From positions 1,585,001 to 1,649,000 of the forward strand of contig NC_005956.1 of the NCBI RefSeq assembly GCF_000046705.1: DNA of 64,000 nt, read 5' to 3'. Position 1 is the stretch's first letter. Every line of letters begins with the position of its first letter. A program made the translations under genes and the position numbers. The notes beneath the pieces were generated by a model. It saw only the letters and a list, made by a program, of their open reading frames with translations. It was not told the origin of the DNA and ran no database searches. This stretch comes from Bartonella henselae str. Houston-1 (GTDB taxonomy: Bacteria > Pseudomonadota > Alphaproteobacteria > Rhizobiales > Rhizobiaceae). Shown here piece by piece: positions 50,703 through 59,971 of the stretch.

Positions 50703-51795
50703 GATTTATCATATATCGATACAAGAAATTCATTTTTACTCTGAATATCATAAATACCAATAATAAAGCTGCATTTTTCTGTGACACGGCTTTTTCTCTT
50801 TAAAAACAAGCGCTTCTCTTGCCCATTATATACGCTGCTGTAGCGACAATATTATCGCCATCATAACCCATTAGTGTCAATTATAAACCTCAAACGTTGT
50901 ATGAACAAATTCTATTCTTATTAATTTTACATTCGCATAAGCTTTATCTTGAAGTTTACATAACCAGAAATTTTAGCATTATCATAAACAGAGCCATAGA
51001 TTCTTGCATAGCCACTCACTGTAGCCTTACCATAAACATGGGCCTCCTCCATAAACCATGGCATTCTTCCCAACCCAACAATCACCCTACTGTGCTAATT
51101 TTTTTTACCTTATGTATAACTTAAATTGAAAACACAGGTTAATTTAACCTACCGTATAAGGCACTTTTTCTAAAACCTTTCTATTAACCTCAGTTGTTTT
51201 TTTACCATTCTATTTTCTTCTATTTTAAACAACTGAAGTTTTCAAAAGATGCTAAACCTCAATTCTATTGATAAAGAAAAAAGTTTAAAATAGTCAAAAA
51301 CAACGTTTTTTCGGTATTGTTCTTTTGATCTAATATAAGGAGTGGCAACGAGAGGCTTGTCATTGAAAACAAAATTGCGATGAACAAAATAGCAAGCTTT
51401 ACAGGCTGTTTTGCAATGATCTTGACGTTTTCTCGTTTAGCCAAATCATGCGAAAATATCGACGATACTATCATCAACGAAAGAAATTGATTTTAAAGAA
51501 ATCAAACAAAACACTGCAAAACGAGCAGAGCATTCCCAATCCATTTATATTCAAGCTCATAAAAGCAATGCATAGCTTTATAAACGAGCTGTTCTCAATA
51601 TTTTGCTCCTCATATTTACCATGAAGACTCCTTATTATTTATTTTGTCTTACAATCTATATCTATAGCCCACCTTAAAAGAAGGCGAAATTGAAAAAAAC
51701 TGTTGTTCTGTCATCAATTAACTTTGCAAAAAGCCTGTAAGGCTCTTAAAAAATAAGGAGAGAGAATCGCCTTGAACACTTGAAAAGGATGGAGA
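50703..51795. other. gene-free stretch with beta-helix protein remnant
   Basis: On the minus strand around 50930-51045 the sequence reads HVYGKATVSGYARIYGSVYD then NAKISGYV, the hexapeptide-like repeat of left-handed beta-helix surface or phage proteins, with no intact gene. A minus-strand frame at 51265-51477 encodes a possible 70-residue hydrophobic peptide of doubtful reality. The purE promoter lies at the right end. Confidence 0.4.
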
Positions 51796-52293
51796 ATGAT
51801 GAAAGAATCATGTGACGTAGCGATTTTAATGGGCAGTCAATCGGATTGGCAAACGATGCGCCATAGTTCAGATATTTTAACCTGTCTTGGTATTTCTCAT
51901 ATTGCACATATTATCTCAGCCCACCGAACTCCTGAACGACTTTACCAATTTGCAAAAGGAGCAAAAGCAGCAGGTTTCAAAGTTTTGATTGCCGGAGCTG
52001 GCGGTGCAGCGCATCTTCCTGGTATGCTAGCAGCACTCACACCGCTTCCTGTTTTTGGAGTTCCAGTGCACTCACAATCTCTCTCTGGTCAAGATTCTTT
52101 GCTTTCAATTGTGCAAATGCCGGCAGGAATACCGGTTGGCACGTTAGCAATTGGCAAAGCAGGAGCTATTAATGCAGCACTTTTAGCAGCAGCAGTAATG
52201 GCAGTTTATGATAATCATTTGGCACAACGGTTAGACGATTGGCGTCAGCAACAAACAGCCAGTGTCGCGCAAACGCCTGCAACTGAGGTTTAA
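51796..52293 (+). CDS. purE: N5-carboxyaminoimidazole ribonucleotide mutase
   Basis: The 165-residue PurE has family motifs [35 protein letters not shown] and [14 protein letters not shown]. It moves the carboxylate of N5-CAIR to CAIR in purine synthesis. Ribosome site GGATGGAGA precedes tandem ATGs. purK starts 1 bp after its stop, so the two are co-translated. Confidence 0.97.
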   Translation: MMKESCDVAILMGSQSDWQTMRHSSDILTCLGISHIAHIISAHRTPERLYQFAKGAKAAGFKVLIAGAGGAAHLPGMLAALTPLPVFGVPVHSQSLSGQDSLLSIVQMPAGIPVGTLAIGKAGAINAALLAAAVMAVYDNHLAQRLDDWRQQQTASVAQTPATEV

Positions 52294-52294
52294 A

Positions 52295-53545
52295 ATGACA
52301 GACTCTTCTAACATTCTGCTTTCACCCAGCATATCCGCTTCATCCAGCATATCCCCTTCACCCAACGCATCCCCCTCATCCAGCGCATCCGCTTCATCCA
52401 GCATATCCGCTTCACCCAGCATATCCGCTTCATCCAGCATATCCCCTTCACCCAGCATTCTTCCTTCAGGAAGCGTGATCGGTTTAATAGGTGGAGGACA
52501 GTTGGCGCGCATGTTAGCCATAGCGGCAGCAGAACTAGGATTTCGAACAGTTGTTTTTTGCCCTGAAACGGATTGTCCAGCATCACAAACAACAAACGAT
52601 CATATTGTTTCACCCTATGATGATGACTCAGCCTTAGATCGTTTTATATCTCTGTGTGATGTTATAACCTATGAGTTTGAAAATCTTTCCCTTCAAATGA
52701 TTCAATATGTAGAGAAAAGCAAGCCGGTTTATCCCTCTTCGAAGGCATTAGAGTTTACACAAGATCGGCTTTTTGAGAAGCAATTTTTGCAAGAGCAAGG
52801 GATCAAAACGGCATTATGGCATGCTGTTGATGATATGTCTTCTCTAGTCTCAGGACTTTCCAAGTTAGGCGGTCGTGGTCTTTTGAAGACACGACGTTTT
52901 GGCTATGATGGAAAAAATCAGATGATGCTTAATCATCCCAATGAAGAAACCCTAGAGAAAGCATTCACGGCTTTTAAGGAACAGGCATCGATTTTGGAAG
53001 AAATTGTTCCTTTTTTATCGGAGATTTCTGTTCTCTCGGCACGCACGAAACAAGGGGAACATATTTTTTATGATTGCCCTGAAAATCAGCATCAAAACGG
53101 CATTCTTCACAAATCATTTGTTCCATCCCGTATTCCGCTTTCGGTGCAAAAGGCAGCGCAAGAAATAAGTGCAACGGTTATGGATGCCTTGAATTATGTA
53201 GGTGTTCTTTGCATTGAATTTTTTGTCTTAATGGATGGGAGCCTTTTAGTAAATGAATTAGCGCCTCGTGTTCATAACTCTGGCCACTGGACGCAAAAGG
53301 CGTGCGTAACTTCACAGTTTGAACAACATATCCGTGCCATTTGCGGTCTTCCTTTGGGGAGCACATACCGGCACAGCAATTGCGAGATGACCAATCTTCT
53401 TGGCAGCAATCTGCAAGATTTCAAATATTATCTCACACAAGAGCGCACATCGGTCCATTTATATGGCAAAAGCCTTTTGCAACCGACACGCAAAATGGGG
53501 CATGTCATCCAATTAACGGGACCAGTGACTAAATACAAACAGTAA
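52295..53545 (+). CDS. purK: N5-carboxyaminoimidazole ribonucleotide synthase with Ser-rich N-terminal repeat
   Basis: The 416-residue ATP-grasp enzyme makes N5-CAIR from AIR, bicarbonate and ATP. The catalytic part begins at about residue 58 (SVIGLIGGGQLARMLAIAAA) and includes LGGRGLLKTRRFGYDGKNQ and NELAPRVHNSGHWT. Residues 10-57 are eight six-residue repeats (SPSISA/SSSISP type) from an 18-bp tandem array at 52322-52465, absent from normal PurK. The repeat is in frame and enzyme motifs are intact, so activity is probably kept. Start at 52295 directly follows the purE stop. Confidence 0.95.
   Translation: MTDSSNILLSPSISASSSISPSPNASPSSSASASSSISASPSISASSSISPSPSILPSGSVIGLIGGGQLARMLAIAAAELGFRTVVFCPETDCPASQTTNDHIVSPYDDDSALDRFISLCDVITYEFENLSLQMIQYVEKSKPVYPSSKALEFTQDRLFEKQFLQEQGIKTALWHAVDDMSSLVSGLSKLGGRGLLKTRRFGYDGKNQMMLNHPNEETLEKAFTAFKEQASILEEIVPFLSEISVLSARTKQGEHIFYDCPENQHQNGILHKSFVPSRIPLSVQKAAQEISATVMDALNYVGVLCIEFFVLMDGSLLVNELAPRVHNSGHWTQKACVTSQFEQHIRAICGLPLGSTYRHSNCEMTNLLGSNLQDFKYYLTQERTSVHLYGKSLLQPTRKMGHVIQLTGPVTKYKQ
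52322..52465 (+). repeat. in-frame 18-bp coding repeat in purK, 8 copies
   Basis: The unit TTCACCCAGCATATCCGC varies at a few positions (CCC/TCC, GCATAT/GCGCAT, CGC/CCC), giving Ser-Pro/Ser-Ile/Ala patterns. Being a multiple of three it keeps the reading frame, unlike the 13- and 14-bp arrays elsewhere in the window. Confidence 0.92.
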
Positions 53546-53825
53546 CCCCAAGCAGGAATCCCCAAGCAGTGACCTATGTGAGAAAGAATATATTTCATCA
53601 CACTGTTTGAACACAGGGGAACAATTCTCAAGACTCCCCATACGCTTGCTTTTGATGCGCAAGGGAAGACGCAAAACAGCAGCGCAACTTCCCAAGAGCA
53701 CCTTCAAGCATTGCCCATAAAAGTTTTCTGTCAAAACACTTCATCAGATACAGCACTCGCAATATCACTCCACCACCTTTTTAAGAATAACATCCTAGAA
53801 CCTTTCTTTCAGAGCATCCCGCCTC
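53546..53825. other. gene-free spacer after purK
   Basis: No gene recognised. Confidence 0.3.
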
Positions 53826-54935
53826 AAACAGCCCTCACACCTCCCCAATGCCCCCAGAACAGATCCTCCTCGAGAAGCTCTTTTCCAAAAACCTCCTCAC
53901 ACCTCATCAGCGCTCCTCTTGATGCGCACAAAGTGCTCCTTATCCGCAAGCTTTTCTCAGCACTCTGAGCGACTGAGAGAAAATATACAAAATACCGCCC
54001 TCCCCTCAAAACATATTCCTAAAAACACCCCTAGAGCATTCCCCCCTCAAACAGCTTCTCACCCATCCCCTGAAACATCCTCCAGAGCCTCATATCACCA
54101 CCTTTGGCAATACATAACAGATCACCGCGACTTGATTGCAAAGTACAGAGAAACAAAACCATAGCTTTTTCCAAACGTAACAGTGCTCAATCCTGCGAAA
54201 AAACCTGATAAAAGCACACATCCTTTCTCAAAACAAACCAGAACCTTTGCAAGGGCATCATGATGGGCAGGAACATCGATCACCCCTATCACGCCAGCAT
54301 CCAAAAAAACCTTGCCCCCAACAAGCCCTCACACCTCGCCGATGTCCTCAGAACAGATCTTCCTCAAGAATCCTTCTCCAAAAACCTCCTCACACCTCAT
54401 CAGCGCTCCTCTTGATGCGCACAAAGTGCTCCTTATCCGCAAGCTTTTCTCAGCACTCTGAGCGACTGAGAGAAAATATACAAAATACCGCCCTCCCCTC
54501 AAAACATATTCCTAAAAACACCCCTAGAGCATTCCCCCCCTCAAACAGCTTCTCACCCATCCCCTGAAACATCCTCCAGAGCCTCATATCACCACCTTTG
54601 GCAATACATAACAGATCACCGCGACTTGATTGCAAAGTACAGAGAAACAAAACCATAGCTTTTTCCAAACGTAACAGTGCTCAATCCTGCGAAAAAACCT
54701 GATAAAAGCACACATCCTTTCTCAAAACAAACCAGAACTTTTGCAAGGGCATCATGATGGGCAGGAACATCGACCACCCCTATCACGCCAGCATCCAAAA
54801 AAACCTTGCCCCCACACACAGCCCTCACACCTCCCCAATGCCCCCAGAACAGATCTTCCTCGAGAAGCTCTTTTCCAAAAACCTCCTCACACCTCATCAG
54901 CGCTCCTCTTGATGCGCACAAAGTGCTCTTTATCG
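53826..54935. repeat. about 494-bp direct repeats, 2.2 copies
   Basis: Segment 53826-54320 recurs at 54320-54815 with high identity and begins a third time at 54815-54935 (landmark CTTGATGCGCACAAAGTGCT at about 53918, 54411 and 54910). Minus-strand frames of 60-101 codons cross it, some reading DAGVIGV(I/V)DVPAHHDALAKV, but no family or ribosome site supports them. Confidence 0.85.
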
Positions 54936-55268
54936 GAAACTCTTTTCAACATCCTGCGTGTATGAGAAGTTATAGGGAATTTGTAAGAGATAATCCCTTG
55001 ACAAAAATAAGACTTCTTGTTAGAAATAAGATAGTTTTTTTTGCAATTTTCACTTATTCGTTGTGCTAATGAAATGTGTTAATGCGTGCCTTATTAAAGG
55101 TGCGTTTTTCTTTTGTGATTACAATGAAAAAGTGCATAACAAGATGTTATGACGCAATCACAGTTTTAAAGTGCAATGTTGTTTTTACAGCACGCGACTA
55201 TGAGAGTGAGATTATAACCTTGAAGTTATGACATTGCGTTAGAGAGATATCTATCAACGGTGAGTATG
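54936..55268. other. gene-free stretch before rpmJ
   Basis: AT-rich, likely holding the rpmJ promoter. No gene recognised. Confidence 0.35.
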
Positions 55269-55394
55269 ATGAAAATTAAAAATTCGCTTAAAGCACTGAG
55301 GGAACGCCACCGTAACAATCGTTTGGTGCGTCGCAAAGGTCGTGTTTATATCCTCAACAAAACGAACCCACGTTTTAGAGCACGTCAGGGCTGA
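55269..55394 (+). CDS. rpmJ: 50S ribosomal protein L36 (zinc-free type)
   Basis: A 41-codon gene ([20 protein letters not shown] ... [14 protein letters not shown]) matches the alphaproteobacterial L36. It lacks the Cys/His zinc ligands of the classical form. The ATG at 55269 is the second of two adjacent in-frame ATGs and fits the family start. A terminator follows within 30 bp, so it is monocistronic. Confidence 0.95.
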   Translation: MKIKNSLKALRERHRNNRLVRRKGRVYILNKTNPRFRARQG

Positions 55395-55403
55395 TGGTTT
55401 TTG

Positions 55404-55444
55404 TGCCTGCTTTTTTGCAGGCATTAGACCTTTTTGGTCTTTTG
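55404..55444 (+). terminator. tandem hairpins after rpmJ
   Basis: TGCCTGC(55404-55410)/GCAGGCA(55417-55423) is followed by AGACC/GGTCT (55426-55440) and TTTT. The second hairpin with its T run is a typical Rho-independent terminator. Confidence 0.75.
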
Positions 55445-55506
55445 GAAGTTTGTTTTTGCATTTCTAATCGGTTGGTTGATCCCTCATTTTTTGAGGACAT
55501 GTTTTT

Positions 55507-56304
55507 ATGAGGTTTTTTGTTTTTTTAAAAACTTTACAATCCCGTAGCTTTTGTATTTTCCAACAAAGTTTTTTGCTTTTTTTTACCAGTTTTTTTATTA
55601 TTTTTGTAAGCAACCTTTGTTTTATTTCTCGCGGATACGGGCAAAATCCTCCTTCACTTCCTGCGGAACCTCCTTCTCCACAATTGCTTTTGCCCTTGGA
55701 TGATCTGATCCCCAATGATCCTTCCTCAGCACCAGCTGAGCCTAATTCTGATTCGGCAGCGACCATTCTTGAAGATTTTGATGCTGTTCACCAATCTTAT
55801 GCCCAGAGAACTGAACAACGAAAAGAAGCAGAAATTTTACGCTTACTTAAAGAATTGAAATTTTGTGCCGATGTTGAGAAAGCAAGAAAGATCAGTCAGC
55901 AACTTCAGCGTTTATGGTCACAATCAGGCAGTGAGACGATTGATCTTTTGATGTTATGGGCAGAAAATGCTATCAATGCTGACAATTATGGTCTTGCTCT
56001 TGATTACATTGACAATGCTCTTGCACTTTTACCAACTTACGCTGAAGGCTGGATAAGACGTGCTTGGGTGCATATTCAACTGAGTGATTTTAAACTTGCC
56101 ATGCTTGACCTTAATCATGCTCTAAAACTCGAACCGCGCAATTATATAGCATTTTTTGAGCTTGGAATTACTATGGAAGCAACAGAACGTCCAAAGCTTG
56201 CACTTAAAGCTTATGAAACGGCACTGGAATATTATCCGCAAATGCAAAAGGTACAAAAGCGCATTGAAGAACTTTTAGACAAGCAATCACCGCAGGCTCT
56301 TTAA
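55507..56304 (+). CDS. exported TPR-repeat protein
   Basis: The 265-residue protein has a hydrophobic export segment (about 18-44), a Pro-rich linker (PSLPAEPPSPQLLLP) and a C-terminal tetratricopeptide array (about 160-255: AINADNYGLALDYIDNALAL, AWVHIQLSDFKLAMLDLNHA, FELGITMEATERPKLALKAY). It is conserved in related bacteria as a periplasmic TPR scaffold of unknown partner. It follows rpmJ in the same direction after a terminator. The last 270 bp are duplicated downstream. Confidence 0.85.
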   Translation: MRFFVFLKTLQSRSFCIFQQSFLLFFTSFFIIFVSNLCFISRGYGQNPPSLPAEPPSPQLLLPLDDLIPNDPSSAPAEPNSDSAATILEDFDAVHQSYAQRTEQRKEAEILRLLKELKFCADVEKARKISQQLQRLWSQSGSETIDLLMLWAENAINADNYGLALDYIDNALALLPTYAEGWIRRAWVHIQLSDFKLAMLDLNHALKLEPRNYIAFFELGITMEATERPKLALKAYETALEYYPQMQKVQKRIEELLDKQSPQAL

Positions 56305-56640
56305 ACTTACCCCTGAAAACTAGTGATAACACCCTTACGCTCTTACCAACTTACGCTGAAGGCTGGATAAGACGCGCTTTTGTGCATATGCAACTTGAGT
56401 GATTTTAAACTTGCCATGCTTGACCGTAACCCATGCTCTAAAACGCGAACCGCGCAATTATATAGCATTTTTTGAGCTTGGAATTACTATGGAAGCAACG
56501 CAACCGCCAAAGCTTGCACTTAAAGCTTATGAAACGGCACTGGAATATTATCCGCAAATGCAAAAGGTACAAAAGCGCATTGAAGAGCTTTGAGATGAGC
56601 AATCACCGCAGGCTCTCTGAATTCTTTAGAGAGATCTGTC
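56305..56640 (+). repeat. decayed copy of the TPR gene 3' end, period 310 bp
   Basis: From 56339 the sequence repeats 56029-56304 (TACCAACTTACGCTGAAGGC landmark) with small indels that break the frame. The copy of the stop region reads GAGCTTTGAGATGAGC. Frames inside (for example 56399-56593) are remnants. Confidence 0.9.
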
Positions 56641-57012
56641 GTTTAAACCTGCAATAAGTCGCAAAAGAGAGAACTGTTTTCTTCTTGATTATTTTGAATG
56701 AAATTCTTTATTTCATCAGTGAGAGAGTCATCTCTATTTTAGGATAGGGTTTTCTACCAAATTTTATACCTGATGCCATAGCAGCGGTGCACCCATCATT
56801 GGTCCGCTCCAAAATACGTGCAGGTTCAACCTCTGTTACAACAGCTAAAATTTGAATGACCATTTCTCCTCTTGTATCTCCGGTACGATGTATCTTCGCT
56901 ACGATGTCTCTCTGCTACGATGCCTCTGCGGTCTTTAGAGCATTTTCGAAAACAAAGACTGTTTAAATTTTCATTGCTAATATTCTAAGATTATTTTATT
57001 AATGAGATGTTT
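56641..57012. other. gene-free stretch
   Basis: Contains short repeats of the type GGTACGATGTATCTTCGCTA shared with the ends of the following RNA/HTH units (also at 57710 and 58515). No gene recognised. Confidence 0.4.
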
Positions 57013-57221
57013 TTGGTCGGTTACGCAACGATCAATAAGGGAAGTAAAGCCCTAAGTTCTAAAAAAATTAGCTCATTATGTGAGCTTTCCCGGATTCCGG
57101 GAGTTTTTGCCATGTCCAAGTGCTTCTCAGCACTAAAAGCAAAAAGCTGATTAGAACTCAGTACTTTACTACTCCCGGAATACTAATGCGAGGGCGCTCG
57201 CACCCGGTGGGGGACTTTAAA
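57013..57221 (+). ncRNA. Brt-like structured RNA leader, copy 3
   Basis: Same order of hairpins as copy 1 but diverged. The first stem is TTGGTCG/CGATCAA, the third GCTCA/TGAGC instead of CCCAC/GTGGG (compensatory changes), and the fourth TCCCGGATTCCGGGA. The competing pair ATTCCGGGAG/CTCCCGGAAT is unchanged. The leader ends in a GGGGGA ribosome site for the GTG start at 57222. Confidence 0.8.
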
Positions 57222-57578
57222 GTGCAAAACAAAAATCCGCATTTTAATGATATTTCTGTAGGCAAGAGAATTCGTTATAGAAGAAAGATGCTAGGACTTT
57301 CTCAAAAACAGTTAGGCCACTCCTTAGGAGTCACTTTCCAACAAATTCAGAAATATGAAAAAGGAATAAATCGTGTAGGAGCAGGACGTTTACAGGAAAT
57401 TGCCACTCTATTGGATGTTTCTATTTCCTTTTTTTATGCGGATATTTCAACAAAAGAACATGTTTCATACCCTCGTAATAAAGGAATATCGAACAAAGAA
57501 GAAGATTTCCTTTTAAAAAGTTTTAGAGAACTTAAACCGAAAAAACAGAAGGCAATTTTGTGCTTGCTTTCCGATTAA
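57222..57578 (+). CDS. XRE-family HTH regulator (Brt-associated)
   Basis: The 118-residue protein begins at a GTG (QNKNPHFNDISVGKRIRYRR) with an HTH (LSQKQLGHSLGVTFQQIQKY) and the conserved C-terminus LLKSFRELKPKKQKAILCLL. It is about 97% identical to the copy at 58034. The GTG sits 8 bp behind GGGGGA. An upstream ATG at 57120 would lie inside the RNA leader and is rejected. Confidence 0.85.
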   Translation: MQNKNPHFNDISVGKRIRYRRKMLGLSQKQLGHSLGVTFQQIQKYEKGINRVGAGRLQEIATLLDVSISFFYADISTKEHVSYPRNKGISNKEEDFLLKSFRELKPKKQKAILCLLSD

Positions 57579-57824
57579 AATTTTTAAAATCCGCTTTTTA
57601 TAATAAGAAACTCTCCACCTTTCAAATTCTCATATCTGCTCCCATATACGTTCAGATGCAGCTTCTACTGCTGCAACCAATGAATAAGCATTTCTCCTCT
57701 TGTATCTTCGCTACGATGTCTCTCTGGTACGATGTCTCTGCGGTCTTTAGAGCATTTTCGAAAACAAAGACTGTTTAAATTTTCATTGCTAATACTCTAA
57801 GATTATTTTATTAATGAGATGTTT

Positions 57825-58033
57825 TTGGTCGATTACGCAACGATCAATAAGAGAAGTAAAACCCTAAATTCTAAAAAATTAGCTTATTATGTGAGCTTTC
57901 CTGGAATTCCGGGAGTTTTTGCTATGTCCAGGTGCTTCTTAGCACTAAAAGCAAAAAGCTGATTCGGATTCAGTATTTTCAACCTCCCGGAATACCAATG
58001 CGAGGGCGCTCGCACCCGGTGGGGGACTTTAAA
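57825..58033 (+). ncRNA. Brt-like structured RNA leader, copy 4
   Basis: Hairpin set as in copy 3. The fourth stem is TCCTGGAATTCCGGGA, where the T keeps pairing with G. The long-range ATTCCGGGAG/CTCCCGGAAT pair is unchanged. The unit with its HTH gene is a tandem duplicate of copy 3 with a period of 812 bp. Confidence 0.8.
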
Positions 58034-58390
58034 GTGCAAAACAAAAATCCGCATTTTAATGACATTTCTGTAGGCAAGAGAATTCGTTATAGAAGAAAGA
58101 TGCTAGGACTTTCTCAAAAACAGTTAGGCCACTCCTTAGGAGTCACTTTCCAACAAATTCAGAAATATGAAAAAGGAATAAATCGTGTAGGAGCAGGACG
58201 TTTACAGGAAATTGCCACTCTATTGGATGTTTCTATTTCCTTTTTTTATGCGGATATTTCAAAAAAGGAACATGTTTCATACCCTCGTGATAAAGGAATA
58301 TCGAACAAAGAAGAAGATTTCCTTTTGAAAAGTTTTAGAGAACTTAAACCGAAAAAACAGAAGGCAATTTTGTGCTTGCTTTCCGATTAA
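58034..58390 (+). CDS. XRE-family HTH regulator (Brt-associated), tandem paralogue
   Basis: The 118-residue protein starts at GTG 58034 and differs from the 57222 product at only a few residues (for example ISKKEHVSYPRDKGISNKEE against ISTKEHVSYPRNKGISNKEE). All HTH residues are kept. It follows RNA copy 4. Confidence 0.85.
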   Translation: MQNKNPHFNDISVGKRIRYRRKMLGLSQKQLGHSLGVTFQQIQKYEKGINRVGAGRLQEIATLLDVSISFFYADISKKEHVSYPRDKGISNKEEDFLLKSFRELKPKKQKAILCLLSD

Positions 58391-58671
58391 AATTTTTAAA
58401 ATCCGCTTTTTATAATAAGAAACTCTCCACCTTTCAAATTCTCATATCTGCTCCCATATACGTTCAGATGCAGCTTCTACTGCTGCAACCAATGAATAAG
58501 CATTTCTCCTCTTGTATCTCCGGTACGATGTATCTCCGGTACGATGTATCTTCGCTACGATGTCTCTCTGGTACGATGTCTCTGCGGTCTTTAGAGCATT
58601 TTCGAAAACAAAGACTGTTTAAATTTTCATTGCCAAAATTCTGAAATTGCTCTATGGATGGGTCTGTGATT

Positions 58672-58887
58672 TTGATCGTCTACGCAACGATCAATAGGGA
58701 TCTAAAAACCCGAAAACTCGATACATAAAAATCGATCCCACTGATGTGGGTATCCCGGAATTCCGGGAGATTTTGCTATGTCCAGGTGCTTCTTAGCACT
58801 AAAAGCAAAATGCTGATTTAGGTTCAGTATTTTCAACCTCCCGGAATACCAATGCGAGGGCGCTCGCACCCGGTGGGGGACTTTAAA
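58672..58887 (+). ncRNA. Brt-like structured RNA leader, copy 5
   Basis: The first hairpin is TTGATCG/CGATCAA, a full A-T replacement of the G-C pair in copy 1 (TTGGTCG/CGACCAA). The remaining hairpins and the competing ATTCCGGGAG/CTCCCGGAAT pair are intact, although the downstream HTH gene is broken. Confidence 0.8.
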
Positions 58888-59244
58888 GTGCAAAACAAAA
58901 ATCCGCATTTTAATGATATTTCTGTAGGCAAGAGAATTCGTTATAGAAGAAAGATGCTAGGACTTTCTTAAAAACAGTTAGGCCACTCCTTAGGAGTCAC
59001 TTTCCAACAAATTCAGAAATATGAAAAAGGAATAAATCGTGTAGGAGCAGGACGTTTACAGGAAATTGCCACTCTATTGGATGTTTCTATTTCCTTTTTT
59101 TATGCGGATATTTCAAAAAAGGAACATGTTTCATACCCTCGTGATAAAGGAATATCGAACAAAGAAGAAGATTTCCTTTTGAAAAGTTTTAGAGAACTTA
59201 AACCGAAAAAACAGAAGGCAATTTTGTGCTTGCTTTCCGATTAA
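58888..59244 (+). pseudogene. Brt-associated HTH gene with premature stop
   Basis: Collinear with the 58034 gene over 118 codons, but CAA at codon 28 (within LSQKQLG of the HTH) has become TAA at 58969. The rest is uninterrupted, so the mutation is recent. Confidence 0.85.
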
Positions 59245-59971
59245 AATTTTTAAAATCCGCTTTTTATAATAAGAAACTCTCCACCTTTCAAATTTTTTGG
59301 TCCGCTCCAAAATACGTGCAAGTGCAGCTTCTACTTCTGTAGCCAAAATTTGAATGAGCATTTTTCTCCATTCGTCAAAACACCCAAACAACAGCAAATA
59401 CTTGAGATGTAAGCTTTAATGTGCCTCATATCATTGGTTATGATGGACAATATTTTACGGCACGAAGGATAAATAGAGACGACTGTGTGCCATTCAAAAG
59501 TTTGTTTCATAAATCTTTAACAACCTTACCCTTACGATACAGTTGCATAACGATATTAACCCTTAAAGCTTCAAATATAAAAGAAAGTCCACTCTTAGGT
59601 CAGGCTCGCACAAAAGAGCGCACATTATACAATTGACTCTTAAATGGAATAGATTCAACTGCGTGTTTAATAAGCAATGTAAGACTTCTTAAAGACTACA
59701 ATCTTCTCTCACCCTACTTCTTTTAATTTCCAATAAGAGGTTACATATGCTGTGTTTTTTAGCCAAGGATCATGCTATGGATGAGACTTTTATCAATGCA
59801 TTCTAAGTATTCACTCTTTGATTTCCATTTTGAAAAAATAATGGCAAAGAAAGTATAAGAAAAGAATTGCATGCAAGGTCATTTTCTCTCTAGCCGAAGA
59901 TTTCAAACTGTTTTATAATGAAAATGGTGTTCTGCGCCTCTCGACAGGAAATAACATATTCCTGAGACCTT
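59245..59971. other. gene-free stretch
   Basis: No gene recognised. A TATAAT sequence at 59914-59919, about 50 bp before the structured RNA described next, may be its -10 element, though no good -35 box is seen. Confidence 0.4.

Noticed and set aside
53824..54921. Minus-strand frames of 60-101 codons in the 494-bp repeats
   Set aside because: No family resemblance or ribosome site, and the frames differ between copies because of small indels.
57120..57221. An extended N-terminus for the HTH proteins at 57.2 and 58.0 kb, starting at upstream ATG or TTG codons
   Set aside because: The extension would translate the structured leader; the GTG after the GGGGGA ribosome site fits the paralogue alignment.
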